Of a stretch of DNA of 64,000 nt, positions 17,216 through 26,049 are shown in pieces. The stretch is from positions 62,001-126,000 of the forward strand of contig NZ_PNEO01000015.1 of assembly GCF_002870125.1 (NCBI RefSeq), read 5' to 3'. The notes below the pieces were generated by a model. The model saw only the letters and a program-made list of their open reading frames with translations. It made no database searches and was not told the DNA's origin. The DNA is from Burkholderia sp. WAC0059 (GTDB lineage Bacteria; Pseudomonadota; Gammaproteobacteria; Burkholderiales; Burkholderiaceae). Position 1 is the first letter of the stretch; each line of letters begins with the position of its first letter. A program made the position numbers and the translations under genes.

Positions 17216-18253
17216 ATGGAGACTCCGGAATACCGGATTGGATGGCGCGAAGCCATGGAGACGGCGACGCGCGTGCTCGAGCGTGCCGGCGCGCCGCCCG
17301 CGCACGCCCGCATTCAGGCGGATCTGCTCGTCGAGGCCGAAGCGCGCGGACGGTCGTCGCATGGACTGTTGCGCCTGCCGAGGGTGGTCGAGCGCATTCG
17401 CAACGGTGTGGCCGACCCGCGGACGCGCGGCGCGGCAACCTGGCGTGGCGACGCGCTTCTCTGCGTCGACGGCGAGCGCGGCCTTGGCCCCGTCGTCGCG
17501 TTCGCCGCGCTCGACCAGATTGCGGAACGCGCTCGCCGCACCGGCGTGGCGGCCGCGGCCATTCATCACAACAACCATCTGGGAATGCTCGCGCTGTACG
17601 CCGAGCGGATCGCGGAACAAGGCCAGGTGCTGCTCGCGATGACGACGAGCGAGGCGCTCGTGCACCCGTGGGGCGGCCGCCGGGCGATGCTCGGCACGAA
17701 TCCGGTCGCGATCGGCGTGCCGGCATCGCCTGTGCCCTTCGTACTCGATATGGCAACGAGCCTCGTGTCGATGGGCCAGATTCACGATCACGCGCACCGG
17801 CAGCGTCCGCTGCCGCCGGGCTGGGCGCTCGATGAGCTCGGCGACCCGACGACCGACGCCGCGCGCGCGAAACACGGCGCGATCGCGCCGTTCGGCGGCG
17901 CGAAGGGCTATGCGCTCGGGCTTGCGTTCGAAGTGATGATCGCGAGCCTCACGGCATCGGCGCTCGGCACGCAGGTTCAGGGCACGCTCGATTCCACGCT
18001 GGCCTGCAACAAGGGCGACGTGTTCATCGTGATGGAGCCCGCGCCGGGCGGTGTCGGCGACGCAATCTCCGCCTATCTCGACGCGATCCGCTCGTGCGCG
18101 AGCGCCGACCCCGACGTTCCGGTCGCGGTGCCCGGCGACCGGGCGCTGCGCTGCCGCGCGCGCAGCATCGACGAAGGCATGTTGATTGCCGCCCAGGTGT
18201 GGGACCGGATTCGCTCGCTCGCCGGGCTATCTCACGATCAGGAAGGGATTTGA
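17216..18253 (+). CDS. Ldh family (type 2 malate/lactate/sulfolactate) dehydrogenase
   Basis: NAD(P)-dependent oxidoreductase of the non-Rossmann malate/L-lactate dehydrogenase family, which includes ComC sulfolactate and ureidoglycolate dehydrogenases. 345 residues. Seen: the substrate-site GRSSHGLLRLP near residue 44, HHNNHLGM near 117, the LGTNPVAIGVP loop near 160 and the GGAKGYALGLAFEVMIA helix near 225. First gene of a run of four enzymes and a transporter, with its stop one base from the next start. The true substrate cannot be read from sequence. A second paralogue lies at 26050. Confidence 0.88.
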   Translation: METPEYRIGWREAMETATRVLERAGAPPAHARIQADLLVEAEARGRSSHGLLRLPRVVERIRNGVADPRTRGAATWRGDALLCVDGERGLGPVVAFAALDQIAERARRTGVAAAAIHHNNHLGMLALYAERIAEQGQVLLAMTTSEALVHPWGGRRAMLGTNPVAIGVPASPVPFVLDMATSLVSMGQIHDHAHRQRPLPPGWALDELGDPTTDAARAKHGAIAPFGGAKGYALGLAFEVMIASLTASALGTQVQGTLDSTLACNKGDVFIVMEPAPGGVGDAISAYLDAIRSCASADPDVPVAVPGDRALRCRARSIDEGMLIAAQVWDRIRSLAGLSHDQEGI

Positions 18254-18254
18254 C

Positions 18255-19478
18255 ATGAGCGACTTCTTCGGCATCCTGCGCGCGCCGCGCGCCGTGCTGT
18301 TCGGCAACGGTCAGCGCCACGCGCTCGGGCAGGTGGCGGCGGCCATCGGTTCGCGGGCGCTCGTCTGCACCGACCCGCGCTTCGCGGCATCGCGGGACAT
18401 GAACGACGCGCTAGGGCATCTGCGCGCGAGCGGTGTGACCGCGAAGGTGTTCGACGGGACGCAGGCGGAATTGCCCGCCGACAACGTTCACGCATGCGTC
18501 GCGTTCTGCGGCGACTTCAGGCCCGATCTCGTGATCGGCATCGGCGGCGGCAGTTGCATGGACCTCGCGAAGCTGACGGCGCTGCTGCTCGCGCACGGCG
18601 GCCCGCTCGACCGCTATTACGGCGAGTTCAAGGTGCCCGGGCCGGTCACGCCCGTCGTCGCCGTCACGACGACGGCCGGCACCGGATCGGAAGTGACGCC
18701 GGTCGCCGTGCTTGCCGACCAGGCACGCGACCTGAAGGTCGGGATTTCGAGCCCCTACCTGATTCCCCACACCGCCATCTGCGATGCCGAGCTGACGCTC
18801 ACGTGCCCGCCCGGGCTCACCGCGCTGTCCGGCGCCGACGCACTGACGCACGCGGTCGAGGCGTTCACCGCTGTCCGCCATCCGGCGACGCCCGAGCTCG
18901 CGCAGCAGCGCGTATTCGTCGGCAAGAATCTGTTCAGCGACCAGCACGCGCTCGCGGCGATCCGCGCGATCGTCGGGCACCTGCCGCGCGCGGTCGAAAA
19001 CGGCGCGGACCTGCACGCGCGCAGCATGCTGATGTACGGCGCGGTGTCGGCGGGCCTGGCGTTCGGCGTAGCAGGCACGGCGGCTGCGCATGCGATCCAG
19101 TACCCGGTCGGCGCGCTGACGCACACCGCGCACGGGCTCGGCGTGGCGACGCTGCTGCCCTACGTGATGGCCTACAACGCGAGCGCGTGCGGCGACGAAC
19201 TCGCGCAGATCGCGCAGGCGATCGGTATCGACGCGACCACGCCCGAGGCGGCCGCGGCCGGCGCGATCGAGCGGATTCGCGGCCTGTGCGCGGCCATCGG
19301 CATTCCGCGCACGCTGGCCGATCTCGGGCTGGCCGCCGACCGGCTCGACTGGGTCGCGGAGCAGTCGATGCTGGCGTCGCGGCTCGTCAACAACAACCCC
19401 CGCAAGCTGAGCGTGGCGGCCATTCGCGAGATCGTCGACGGCGCGTATCGCGGCAGCCTGTCGTTCAGCGCAGCGTAA
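18255..19478 (+). CDS. Iron-containing alcohol dehydrogenase
   Basis: Group III Fe-dependent alcohol dehydrogenase, interconverting an alcohol and an aldehyde or ketone with NAD(P). 407 residues: N-terminal dinucleotide domain with VIGIGGGSCMDLAK near 93 and TTAGTGSEVT near 140, and C-terminal helical metal domain with ligands in DAEL (near 178), DALTHAVEAF (near 195) and HTAHGLGVATLLPY (near 292). ATG 18255 is one base after the upstream stop; an open frame from 18186 overlaps the previous gene and is rejected. Probably makes the aldehyde oxidised by the next enzyme. Confidence 0.9.
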   Translation: MSDFFGILRAPRAVLFGNGQRHALGQVAAAIGSRALVCTDPRFAASRDMNDALGHLRASGVTAKVFDGTQAELPADNVHACVAFCGDFRPDLVIGIGGGSCMDLAKLTALLLAHGGPLDRYYGEFKVPGPVTPVVAVTTTAGTGSEVTPVAVLADQARDLKVGISSPYLIPHTAICDAELTLTCPPGLTALSGADALTHAVEAFTAVRHPATPELAQQRVFVGKNLFSDQHALAAIRAIVGHLPRAVENGADLHARSMLMYGAVSAGLAFGVAGTAAAHAIQYPVGALTHTAHGLGVATLLPYVMAYNASACGDELAQIAQAIGIDATTPEAAAAGAIERIRGLCAAIGIPRTLADLGLAADRLDWVAEQSMLASRLVNNNPRKLSVAAIREIVDGAYRGSLSFSAA

Positions 19479-19495
19479 CCGGATGTGAGGAAATC

Positions 19496-20944
19496 ATGAC
19501 TATCAACACGAACGAACTGCAGACCGATCTCTTCATCGGCGGCCAATGGCGGCCCTCGTCGACGCGCACGCGCATCGACGTGGCCGACCCGTCGACGGAA
19601 ACGGTCATCGCGAGCGTCGCGGACGCGTCGCTGGAGGATGCGCGGGCCGCCGTCGATGCGGCGAGCGCCGCCGCGCCCGCGTGGGCCGCGACGCCGCCCC
19701 GCAGACGAAGCGAGATTCTGCTGCGCACGTTCGAGCTGATGACGCGTCACGCCGATTTCCTGGCCGAACTCATCTCGCTCGAAAACGGCAAGGCGCTTGC
19801 CGACGCGCGCGGCGAAGTCGCGTATGCGGCCGAGTTCTTCCGCTGGTTCGCCGAGGAGGCGGTGCGTCTGAACGGCGAGATCAGCATCGCGCCGAACGGC
19901 GCGGCGCGCACGATCGTGCAGTACCAGCCGATCGGCGTTTCGGTGCTCGTCACGCCCTGGAATTTTCCGGCGGCGATGGCGACGCGCAAGATCGCGCCGG
20001 CGCTCGCGGCCGGCTGCACGTGCATTCTGAAGCCGGCCACCGAAACGCCGCTTACCGCCTATGCCGTGGCGAAGCTGCTGGCCGAGGCGGGCGTGCCGGG
20101 CGGCGTCGTCAACGTGCTGACCACCTCGACGTCGGGCAAGCTCGTGAACGCGATGCTCGACGACCCGCGCGTGCGCAAGCTCTCGTTCACGGGCTCGACG
20201 GAAGTCGGGCGCGTCCTGCTGCGCAAGGCCGCCGACGCCATCGTGAACTGTTCGATGGAGCTGGGCGGCAATGCGCCTTTCGTCGTGTTCGACGATGCCG
20301 ACCTCGACGCGGCCGTGGAAGGCGCGATGCTCGCCAAGATGCGCAACGGCGGCGAGGCCTGCACGGCCGCGAACCGTTTCTACGTGCAGCGCGGCATTCT
20401 GCCGGCGTTCAGCCGGCGGCTCGCGGACAGGATGCGCGAACTCGTCGTCGACGACGGAGCGAAGCCGCACACGCAATGCGGCCCGCTCGTCAATCGCGCG
20501 GCCGTGCAGAAGGTCGCGGCGCTCGTCGACGACGCGCGCGCCAAGGGGGCGGAACTGCTCGCCGGCGGCAGCACGCCCGCGCGACCGGGGCATTTCTATT
20601 TGCCGACCGTGCTCGCGAACGTCCCCGCGAACGCCGATCTGCTCAACGAGGAAATCTTCGGCCCGGTCGCGCCGATTGTCGCGTTCGACGACGAAGCGGG
20701 CGCGATCTCGCTCGCGAATGCCACCGAGTACGGGCTGGTCGCCTATGTCTACACGCGCGACCTCGCGCGCGGGCTGCGCGTGTCCGAGCGCATCGAGGCG
20801 GGCATGGTCGCGCTGAATCGGGGCATCGTGTCCGATCCGGCCGCGCCGTTCGGCGGCGTCAAGCAAAGCGGTCTCGGGCGCGAGGGCGGCCATCACGGCG
20901 TGCTCGAATTTTCGGAGGCGAAGTACATCTCGACCAACTGGTAG
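19496..20944 (+). CDS. NAD(P)-dependent aldehyde dehydrogenase (succinate-semialdehyde type)
   Basis: Aldehyde dehydrogenase superfamily member oxidising a semialdehyde or aldehyde to the acid. 482 residues. Catalytic features: VTPWNFPAAM near 152 with the active-site Asn, Glu in MELGGNAPFVV near 255 and nucleophile Cys in NGGEACTAANRFYV near 288; LNEEIFGPVAPI near 385. The closest familiar group is GabD-like succinate-semialdehyde dehydrogenases, but sequence alone does not fix the substrate. RBS TGAGGA precedes ATG 19496, 17 bases after the alcohol dehydrogenase stop. Confidence 0.9.
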   Translation: MTINTNELQTDLFIGGQWRPSSTRTRIDVADPSTETVIASVADASLEDARAAVDAASAAAPAWAATPPRRRSEILLRTFELMTRHADFLAELISLENGKALADARGEVAYAAEFFRWFAEEAVRLNGEISIAPNGAARTIVQYQPIGVSVLVTPWNFPAAMATRKIAPALAAGCTCILKPATETPLTAYAVAKLLAEAGVPGGVVNVLTTSTSGKLVNAMLDDPRVRKLSFTGSTEVGRVLLRKAADAIVNCSMELGGNAPFVVFDDADLDAAVEGAMLAKMRNGGEACTAANRFYVQRGILPAFSRRLADRMRELVVDDGAKPHTQCGPLVNRAAVQKVAALVDDARAKGAELLAGGSTPARPGHFYLPTVLANVPANADLLNEEIFGPVAPIVAFDDEAGAISLANATEYGLVAYVYTRDLARGLRVSERIEAGMVALNRGIVSDPAAPFGGVKQSGLGREGGHHGVLEFSEAKYISTNW

Positions 20945-21035
20945 CGGGTAGTCCGCGTTCGGGCACGGGGCGCTGTCGTGGTATGAGCCCGGTGCCCAGG
21001 CGACGGACGGATTTCATCGGAGGAGGCACGGATCA

Positions 21036-22127
21036 ATGAGTAAAAAATACGACATTGCAGTGATCGACGGGGATGGCATCGGTCCCGAAGTCTGCCAGGC
21101 GGCGGTCGCCGTGCTGAAGGAGGCGTGCGGCGACAGCCGTCTGAACCTGATCGCGCTCGACGGCGGCGCCGCGCATTATCAGAAGTCCGGCGAAGTGCTG
21201 CCCGAAGACACGTTCGACGCGTGCCGGCGCGCGGACGCGATGCTGCATGGCGCGGCGGGCCTGCCCGGCGTCACCTATCCGGACGGCACCGAAGTCGGCA
21301 ACGATCTGCATCTGCGGCTGCGCTTCCGGCTGGACCTGTTCGCGAACATGCGGCCCGTGAAGCTGCATCCGGGCGTCGTCTCGCCGCTTGCCGGACGCAA
21401 GGGCGGCGAAATCGACTACGTGATCGTGCGCGAGAACACCGAGGGGCTGTACGCGAGTCGCGGTGGCGGCATCGTGTTGCGCGACAGCGTCGCGACGGAC
21501 ACGATCGTCATCACGCGAGAAGGGACCGCGCGCGTCGCGAAGTTCGCGCTCGAGCTCTCGCGCCGGCGCAACGGCGCACCGCGCGACGGTAAACGCCGCC
21601 TGACCGTTTGCGACAAGGCGAACATCCTGCGCAGCTATGCGTTCTTTCGCGCGGTCTGCACGGAGACGGCGAGCGCTTTTCCGGACGTCGAGCTCGACTT
21701 CTCCTATGCCGACGCGATGACGGTTCATCTCGTGAAGCGTCCCGATTTCTACGACGTGATCGTCGCCGAGAACATGTTCGGCGACGTCATCTCGGACCTC
21801 GGCGCCGCGACGATCGGCGGGATGGGGCTGTCGCCTTCGGCGGAGCTCGGCGATACGCACGGTCTCTTCCAGGGGGCGCACGGTTCGGCGCCGGACATCG
21901 CGGGACAAAACGCGGCGAGCCCGCTCGCGACCATTCTCTCCGCGGCCCTGATGCTCGACTGGCTCGGCGAGCGGCACGACGACGCGTCGTTGCGCGAGGC
22001 GGGCGGCCGTATCGACGCGGCGGTCAGCCGCGTGCTGGCCGAACGCGAAGTGGTGCCTCGCGATCTGGGCGGCAACGCGTCCTGTACGGCCGTGACCGAG
22101 GCCGTGCGCCGCGCGCTGGGCCGCTAG
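21036..22127 (+). CDS. Isocitrate/isopropylmalate-family dehydrogenase (D-malate or tartrate type)
   Basis: Metal- and NAD-dependent beta-decarboxylating hydroxyacid dehydrogenase. 363 residues. Family marks: IDGDGIGPEVC at the N-terminus, the substrate-binding Arg-rich VIVRENTEGLYASRGG near 130, the catalytic Lys in CDKANILRSY near 190, the metal-binding Asp residues in YADAMTVHLV near 225 and AENMFGDVISDLG near 245. The lack of the isopropylmalate loop suggests activity on malate, tartrate or a related 2-hydroxy diacid. ATG 21036 follows a strong AGGAGG (21020-21025). Fourth enzyme of the GntR-linked module. Confidence 0.85.
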   Translation: MSKKYDIAVIDGDGIGPEVCQAAVAVLKEACGDSRLNLIALDGGAAHYQKSGEVLPEDTFDACRRADAMLHGAAGLPGVTYPDGTEVGNDLHLRLRFRLDLFANMRPVKLHPGVVSPLAGRKGGEIDYVIVRENTEGLYASRGGGIVLRDSVATDTIVITREGTARVAKFALELSRRRNGAPRDGKRRLTVCDKANILRSYAFFRAVCTETASAFPDVELDFSYADAMTVHLVKRPDFYDVIVAENMFGDVISDLGAATIGGMGLSPSAELGDTHGLFQGAHGSAPDIAGQNAASPLATILSAALMLDWLGERHDDASLREAGGRIDAAVSRVLAEREVVPRDLGGNASCTAVTEAVRRALGR

Positions 22128-22375
22128 GGCGCTGAAGAGCCCGCCCGGGGGGCGGAAGCCGGCGCGCGCTGCGTCGTCCCGCACGCCGGTTGTCGCCGGC
22201 GCTCGCGGGCGAATCTGGGCGACTGCCGGTCCGGCGACCCCACGGCCGGCACGCCGGATCGCGGCGCATTCACGGACCGCGGAATGTGCCGCGATCCGGC
22301 GGCGCGGTCTGCCCGACATTCATACCAATACGACATCCGCTTTCGCGGCGACGCGCAAGGAACTGGAGGAGCACG

Positions 22376-23689
22376 ATGAATTACGATGCCAACCTGCGGA
22401 GCGTTTCCGCCTTGCCGGCGCCGCCCGGCGCGCGGGAGACCTACTCGAAGGTCACCTGGCGCATCCTGCCGCTGCTGTTGCTGTGCTATTTCAGCGCGTA
22501 TTTCGACCGCGTCAACGTCGGCTTCGCGAAGCTGCAGATGCTCGGCGACCTGCGGTTCAGCGAGACCGCCTACGGTTTCGGCGCGGGCGTGTTCTTTGTC
22601 GGCTACGCGCTCTTCCAGATGCCGAGCAACATCATCCTGTACCGCCTGGGCGCGCGCCTGTGGATCGGCTGCATTCTCGTCGTCTGGGGCTTCATTTCCG
22701 CGGGCATGGTTCTCGTGCACACCGAGCCGACGTTCTACGCGCTGCGATTTCTGCTCGGCGTCGCGGAGGCCGGCTTCTTTCCCGGCGTCATCCTCTACCT
22801 GACGTACTGGTATCCGTCCGTTCGCCGCGGCAGGATGACGACGATTTTCATGGCCGGCATCCCGGTTTCCGGGATCATCGGCGGGCCGCTGTCCGGCTGG
22901 ATCCTGCAGAATCTCGCGGGCGTTCACGGGCTCGCGGGATGGCAGTGGATGTTCCTGCTCGAAGGGCTGCCGTCCATCGTGCTCGGCGTGATCGTGATTC
23001 TTTTCCTGCGCGACGGCATCCAGGACGCGCCGTGGCTCAGCGGCGACGAGAAGGCGCTGCTGCAGGCCGAGCTCGACGCCGATGCGCCGCCCGCGGCAAC
23101 GGCGTCGCTCGGCAGCATGTTCGCGAACGCGCTCGTATGGCTGGCAGCGGCCGTGTATCTGACGCTCGTGATGGGCCTGTACGGCATCAGCTTCTGGCTG
23201 CCGACCCTCATCAGGGAGGCCGGTATTCGCAGTCCGCTCGACATCGGGCTGCTGAGCGTGATTCCTTACGCGGTGACGATCGTCGGCATGGTGCTGTTCG
23301 CGTACAGCGCGGACCGTCGGCGCGAGCGGCGCTGGCACGTCGCGATTCCGCTATTGCTCGGGGCCGGCGGTCTCGTCGTGAGCACGCTGTTCGGCCGCGA
23401 TATACCGATTGCGCTGGCCGCGCTGTCCGTCGCGACGCTCGGCATCATCGCCGCGCAGCCGCTCTTCTGGAGCTTGCCGACGGCGTTTCTGGGCGGCGTC
23501 GCGGCCGCCGCGGGCATCGCGCTGATCAACGCCGTCGGCAACATCGCGGGATTCATCAGCCCCTATCTCGTCGGCTGGCTGACCGACCTCACGTCGAGCA
23601 CCGACAGCGGCATGTTCGTGCTGGCCGGCGTTCTCGTCGTCGGCGCGGCGCTGACGCTCTGCTTTCCGCGCGAGCTCGTGAATAAATAA
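22376..23689 (+). CDS. MFS transporter, anion:cation symporter (phthalate/tartrate) type
   Basis: Inner-membrane carrier of 437 residues with twelve predicted helices. The N-terminal CYFSAYFDRVNVGFAK motif near residue 36 and RFLLGVAEAGFFPG near 125 are typical of the ACS group that imports organic acids such as tartrate, glucarate or phthalate. I start at ATG 22376 behind GGAGGA; the frame is open back to 22190 but that part is not membrane-like. The last gene of the GntR-linked set, 248 bases after the dehydrogenase, so it may have its own promoter. Confidence 0.88.
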   Translation: MNYDANLRSVSALPAPPGARETYSKVTWRILPLLLLCYFSAYFDRVNVGFAKLQMLGDLRFSETAYGFGAGVFFVGYALFQMPSNIILYRLGARLWIGCILVVWGFISAGMVLVHTEPTFYALRFLLGVAEAGFFPGVILYLTYWYPSVRRGRMTTIFMAGIPVSGIIGGPLSGWILQNLAGVHGLAGWQWMFLLEGLPSIVLGVIVILFLRDGIQDAPWLSGDEKALLQAELDADAPPAATASLGSMFANALVWLAAAVYLTLVMGLYGISFWLPTLIREAGIRSPLDIGLLSVIPYAVTIVGMVLFAYSADRRRERRWHVAIPLLLGAGGLVVSTLFGRDIPIALAALSVATLGIIAAQPLFWSLPTAFLGGVAAAAGIALINAVGNIAGFISPYLVGWLTDLTSSTDSGMFVLAGVLVVGAALTLCFPRELVNK

Positions 23690-23907
23690 CGGGTCGCCGA
23701 CGCTCCGCCGCGCCCGCGCCCCTGCCAGGCCGTCCGGCGTCGGGAAGCGGACGACGAAACCGCGAGTTCGCCGCGAGCATCGGGCACACGCGCGTAGCGA
23801 CGGCGGCAGCGAGCGCAGACCATTCCGTTCATCGACGGGCGGGCGGCGCGGGCAGCGGGCGCTGCGCTCCGGCGGTCGGCGGCAATCGGCGTCGGACGAC
23901 CGTCAGC

Positions 23908-25761
23908 TCAGACAACCGGATGTCTTTTCAGCCAGCGCCAGAGCGTCGACCGGTCGACGCCCAGGATGGCGGCCGCCTCGGCATGCTTGCCCCGCGCTTC
24001 GGCGAGGGCGCGCCTGACGGCGTTGATCCGTTCCTGGGCGGCGAGGTCGGGGCGCCCGGGGGCGAGCGCGGCCGCCACCTGTCCGACGCCGATGCGCTGC
24101 GTCTTCGCCGTGATGACGATGCGCGCGACGAAGTGCTCGAGTTCGCGGACGTTGCCTCGCCACGGAGCGTCCTTCAGCCGGGACAACGCCTTGCGCTCGA
24201 AGACGACCGACTTGCCGTTTTCGGCTGAGTATCGAAGCAGGAACTGTTCGACGAAGCGCTCGATGTCGTCGGCTCGGTCGCGCAGCGGCGGCAGCGTCAA
24301 CGACAGGACGTTCAGCCGGAAAAACAGGTCTTCGCGGAACGCTTTCTGTTCGACGAGCGCTTGCAGATCCTTGTTCGTGGCCGCGATGATCCGGACGTCC
24401 ACGGGAATGTTCCTGTCGCTGCCGAGCCGTCTGACGGTGCGTTCCTGCAGGAAGCGCAGCAGCCGGCCCTGGTTCGCGTAGTCCATCTCGCCGATTTCGT
24501 CGAGGAACACCGTGCCGTTGTGGGCGACCTCGAAAAGCCCGGGCTTGCCTTCGCGGCTGGCGCCCGTGAACGCGCCGCCTACGTATCCGAACAGCTCGCT
24601 TTCGAGAATCTGCCCGGGCAGCGCCGCGCAATTGATGGCCACGAACGGGCCGTCCGAACGGGACGCGTGATTGTGGATGCTTTGCGCGAACACTTCCTTG
24701 CCGGTGCCGGTTTCTCCCTGGATCAGCACGCTGAACCGCGAGTCGGCGTAATCCTTCGCGGTTCCGATCGCCTCGCGAATCGCCGGGCTTTGGCCGACGA
24801 TGTCCGCGAAGCGGAACTTCGCCACATGCCCGCGCGCGTGCACCTTCTGCCGGATCGCGGCTTCCATCTTTTCGATGCGGCGCGCCTCCTGGAACGTCGC
24901 GACGGCCCCGAGCACGCGCCGGTCGACCACGATCGGCGCCTTGTTGCAGACCAGTTGCGCGTCCGGCAGCACGACGAGCTGATCCACGCGTTGCGGGCCG
25001 TTCGTCAGGGCTGCCTCGAGTTCGAGTTCGGGCCAGAGGTCGGCTATTCTCGCGCCCAGCGCACGCGAACGCGGAATTTTCGTCAGTTTTTCGGCGGTGG
25101 GATTGAACGTCTGCACGATGCCGGCGGCGTCGATGGTCAGGATTCCCTCATAGGCCTGTTCGAGCAGCGTCGTGATGACGGTATTTCGCTCCGTCGCGGC
25201 GTCGATCGCGGTCTTGATCTGGAGCGCCTGCCGGGCGGCGAGCAGAACGGCATCCTTGCCCATCGGAATGACGCTTGCCCGGAAATGCCGGGCCGTCGCG
25301 CAGCGGACCGTCACGCCGCCGCCTATGACGCTGTCGCAGCCGGCGAGGCGGGCCGAATCCATGGCGCTTTCCACGTCGGCCACCGTCGTGATGAGGTATT
25401 TCCGGAACGAGACGTCCAGTATCTGTCCGAGCCAGTCGAGGTCGTAGGCCATGTCGGGAAAGCACACGACGGCGATTTTCGCGCCGTACGGCTTGACCGC
25501 GGTGACGGCCTGCACGAGGTCCGAGAGCGTGATCGGCACTTCGACGACCGGCACGAGCTGGCGAAGATCCTTGAGGGCCCGCGCGGTTTCCGCCCGGGCG
25601 ATGATGACCTGGGCGCCGTCGGCGACCAGTTCCTGGGCCAGGCGATGCGCGTCCGTGATGATGCCCACGCGGACCGTGACGTCTTCGTGATCGACGAGCG
25701 TTTGCCGCACGAACGATCGCATCTCGTCGGTCGGGACGATGAACCCTATCGTGCCTTTCAT
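23908..25761 (-). CDS. PrpR-type sigma-54-dependent activator
   Basis: Enhancer-binding protein for RNA polymerase with sigma-54. 617 residues: N-terminal PrpR_N sensor (about 1-185, MKGTIGFIVPTDEM start), PAS domain (about 195-300), AAA+ domain with Walker A GETGTGKE near 347, sigma-54 loop GAFTGA near 396 and Walker B FLDEIGEM near 420, and a Fis-type helix-turn-helix (AAAILGVDRSTLWRWLKRH) at the C-terminus. Divergent from an Ldh-family dehydrogenase that has a sigma-54 promoter, so that unit is its evident target. A small organic acid is the likely ligand, by analogy with PrpR and 2-methylcitrate. Confidence 0.92.
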   Translation of the reverse strand: MKGTIGFIVPTDEMRSFVRQTLVDHEDVTVRVGIITDAHRLAQELVADGAQVIIARAETARALKDLRQLVPVVEVPITLSDLVQAVTAVKPYGAKIAVVCFPDMAYDLDWLGQILDVSFRKYLITTVADVESAMDSARLAGCDSVIGGGVTVRCATARHFRASVIPMGKDAVLLAARQALQIKTAIDAATERNTVITTLLEQAYEGILTIDAAGIVQTFNPTAEKLTKIPRSRALGARIADLWPELELEAALTNGPQRVDQLVVLPDAQLVCNKAPIVVDRRVLGAVATFQEARRIEKMEAAIRQKVHARGHVAKFRFADIVGQSPAIREAIGTAKDYADSRFSVLIQGETGTGKEVFAQSIHNHASRSDGPFVAINCAALPGQILESELFGYVGGAFTGASREGKPGLFEVAHNGTVFLDEIGEMDYANQGRLLRFLQERTVRRLGSDRNIPVDVRIIAATNKDLQALVEQKAFREDLFFRLNVLSLTLPPLRDRADDIERFVEQFLLRYSAENGKSVVFERKALSRLKDAPWRGNVRELEHFVARIVITAKTQRIGVGQVAAALAPGRPDLAAQERINAVRRALAEARGKHAEAAAILGVDRSTLWRWLKRHPVV

Positions 25762-25887
25762 GCCTTGTCTCCGGATTCCGGTGCCCGTGTTTCGTCCGGC
25801 GACGGATGGTCAGGGCAACGGAGTTTCTGTTTATTGTGTCCGTGCGACGTCGCGTGGCTCGTGCACCGAGTCCGGCGTCGCAACGAT

Positions 25888-25913
25888 TTGCAACATCATA
25901 CAACGATGTGCAA
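25888..25913. promoter_or_regulatory. Candidate upstream activating site for the sigma-54 activator
   Basis: Near-palindrome TTGCAACATC-N7-GATGTGCAA, with further GCAAC repeats flanking it (25879-25915). It lies about 65-90 bases upstream of the -24 element, a normal enhancer position. The link to the divergent PrpR-like protein is inferred. Confidence 0.6.
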
Positions 25914-25977
25914 CGTCTGCCGCCGCCTCGATGCAACGGATGCCTGCGGGAGCGCGGCCGCACGGGCGTCCGCGTGC

Positions 25978-25992
25978 TGGCATAGCCCTTGC
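25978..25992 (+). promoter_or_regulatory. Sigma-54 (-24/-12) promoter
   Basis: TGGCATA-N4-TTGC matches the consensus TGGCAYR-N4-TTGC exactly, with GG (25979-25980) and GC (25991-25992) spaced 12 bases apart. Predicted start near 26004, giving a leader of about 45 bases before the TTG start of the dehydrogenase. Confidence 0.85.
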
Positions 25993-26049
25993 GATAAAGG
26001 AGGCCAGCGGCCCGGGAAAAAGCGGCCGCGGAGAAACTGGAGAGGACTC

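Noticed and set aside
14376..23689. Whole accessory block as a classic genomic island at tRNA-Thr
   Set aside because: No integrase, transposase or flanking direct repeat is visible in the window, so I only note the possibility.
24361..26049. Very long plus-strand open frame ahead of the second Ldh gene
   Set aside because: It is the antisense of the PrpR-like regulator; high GC keeps the opposite frame open. The RBS and sigma-54 promoter place the true start at 26050.
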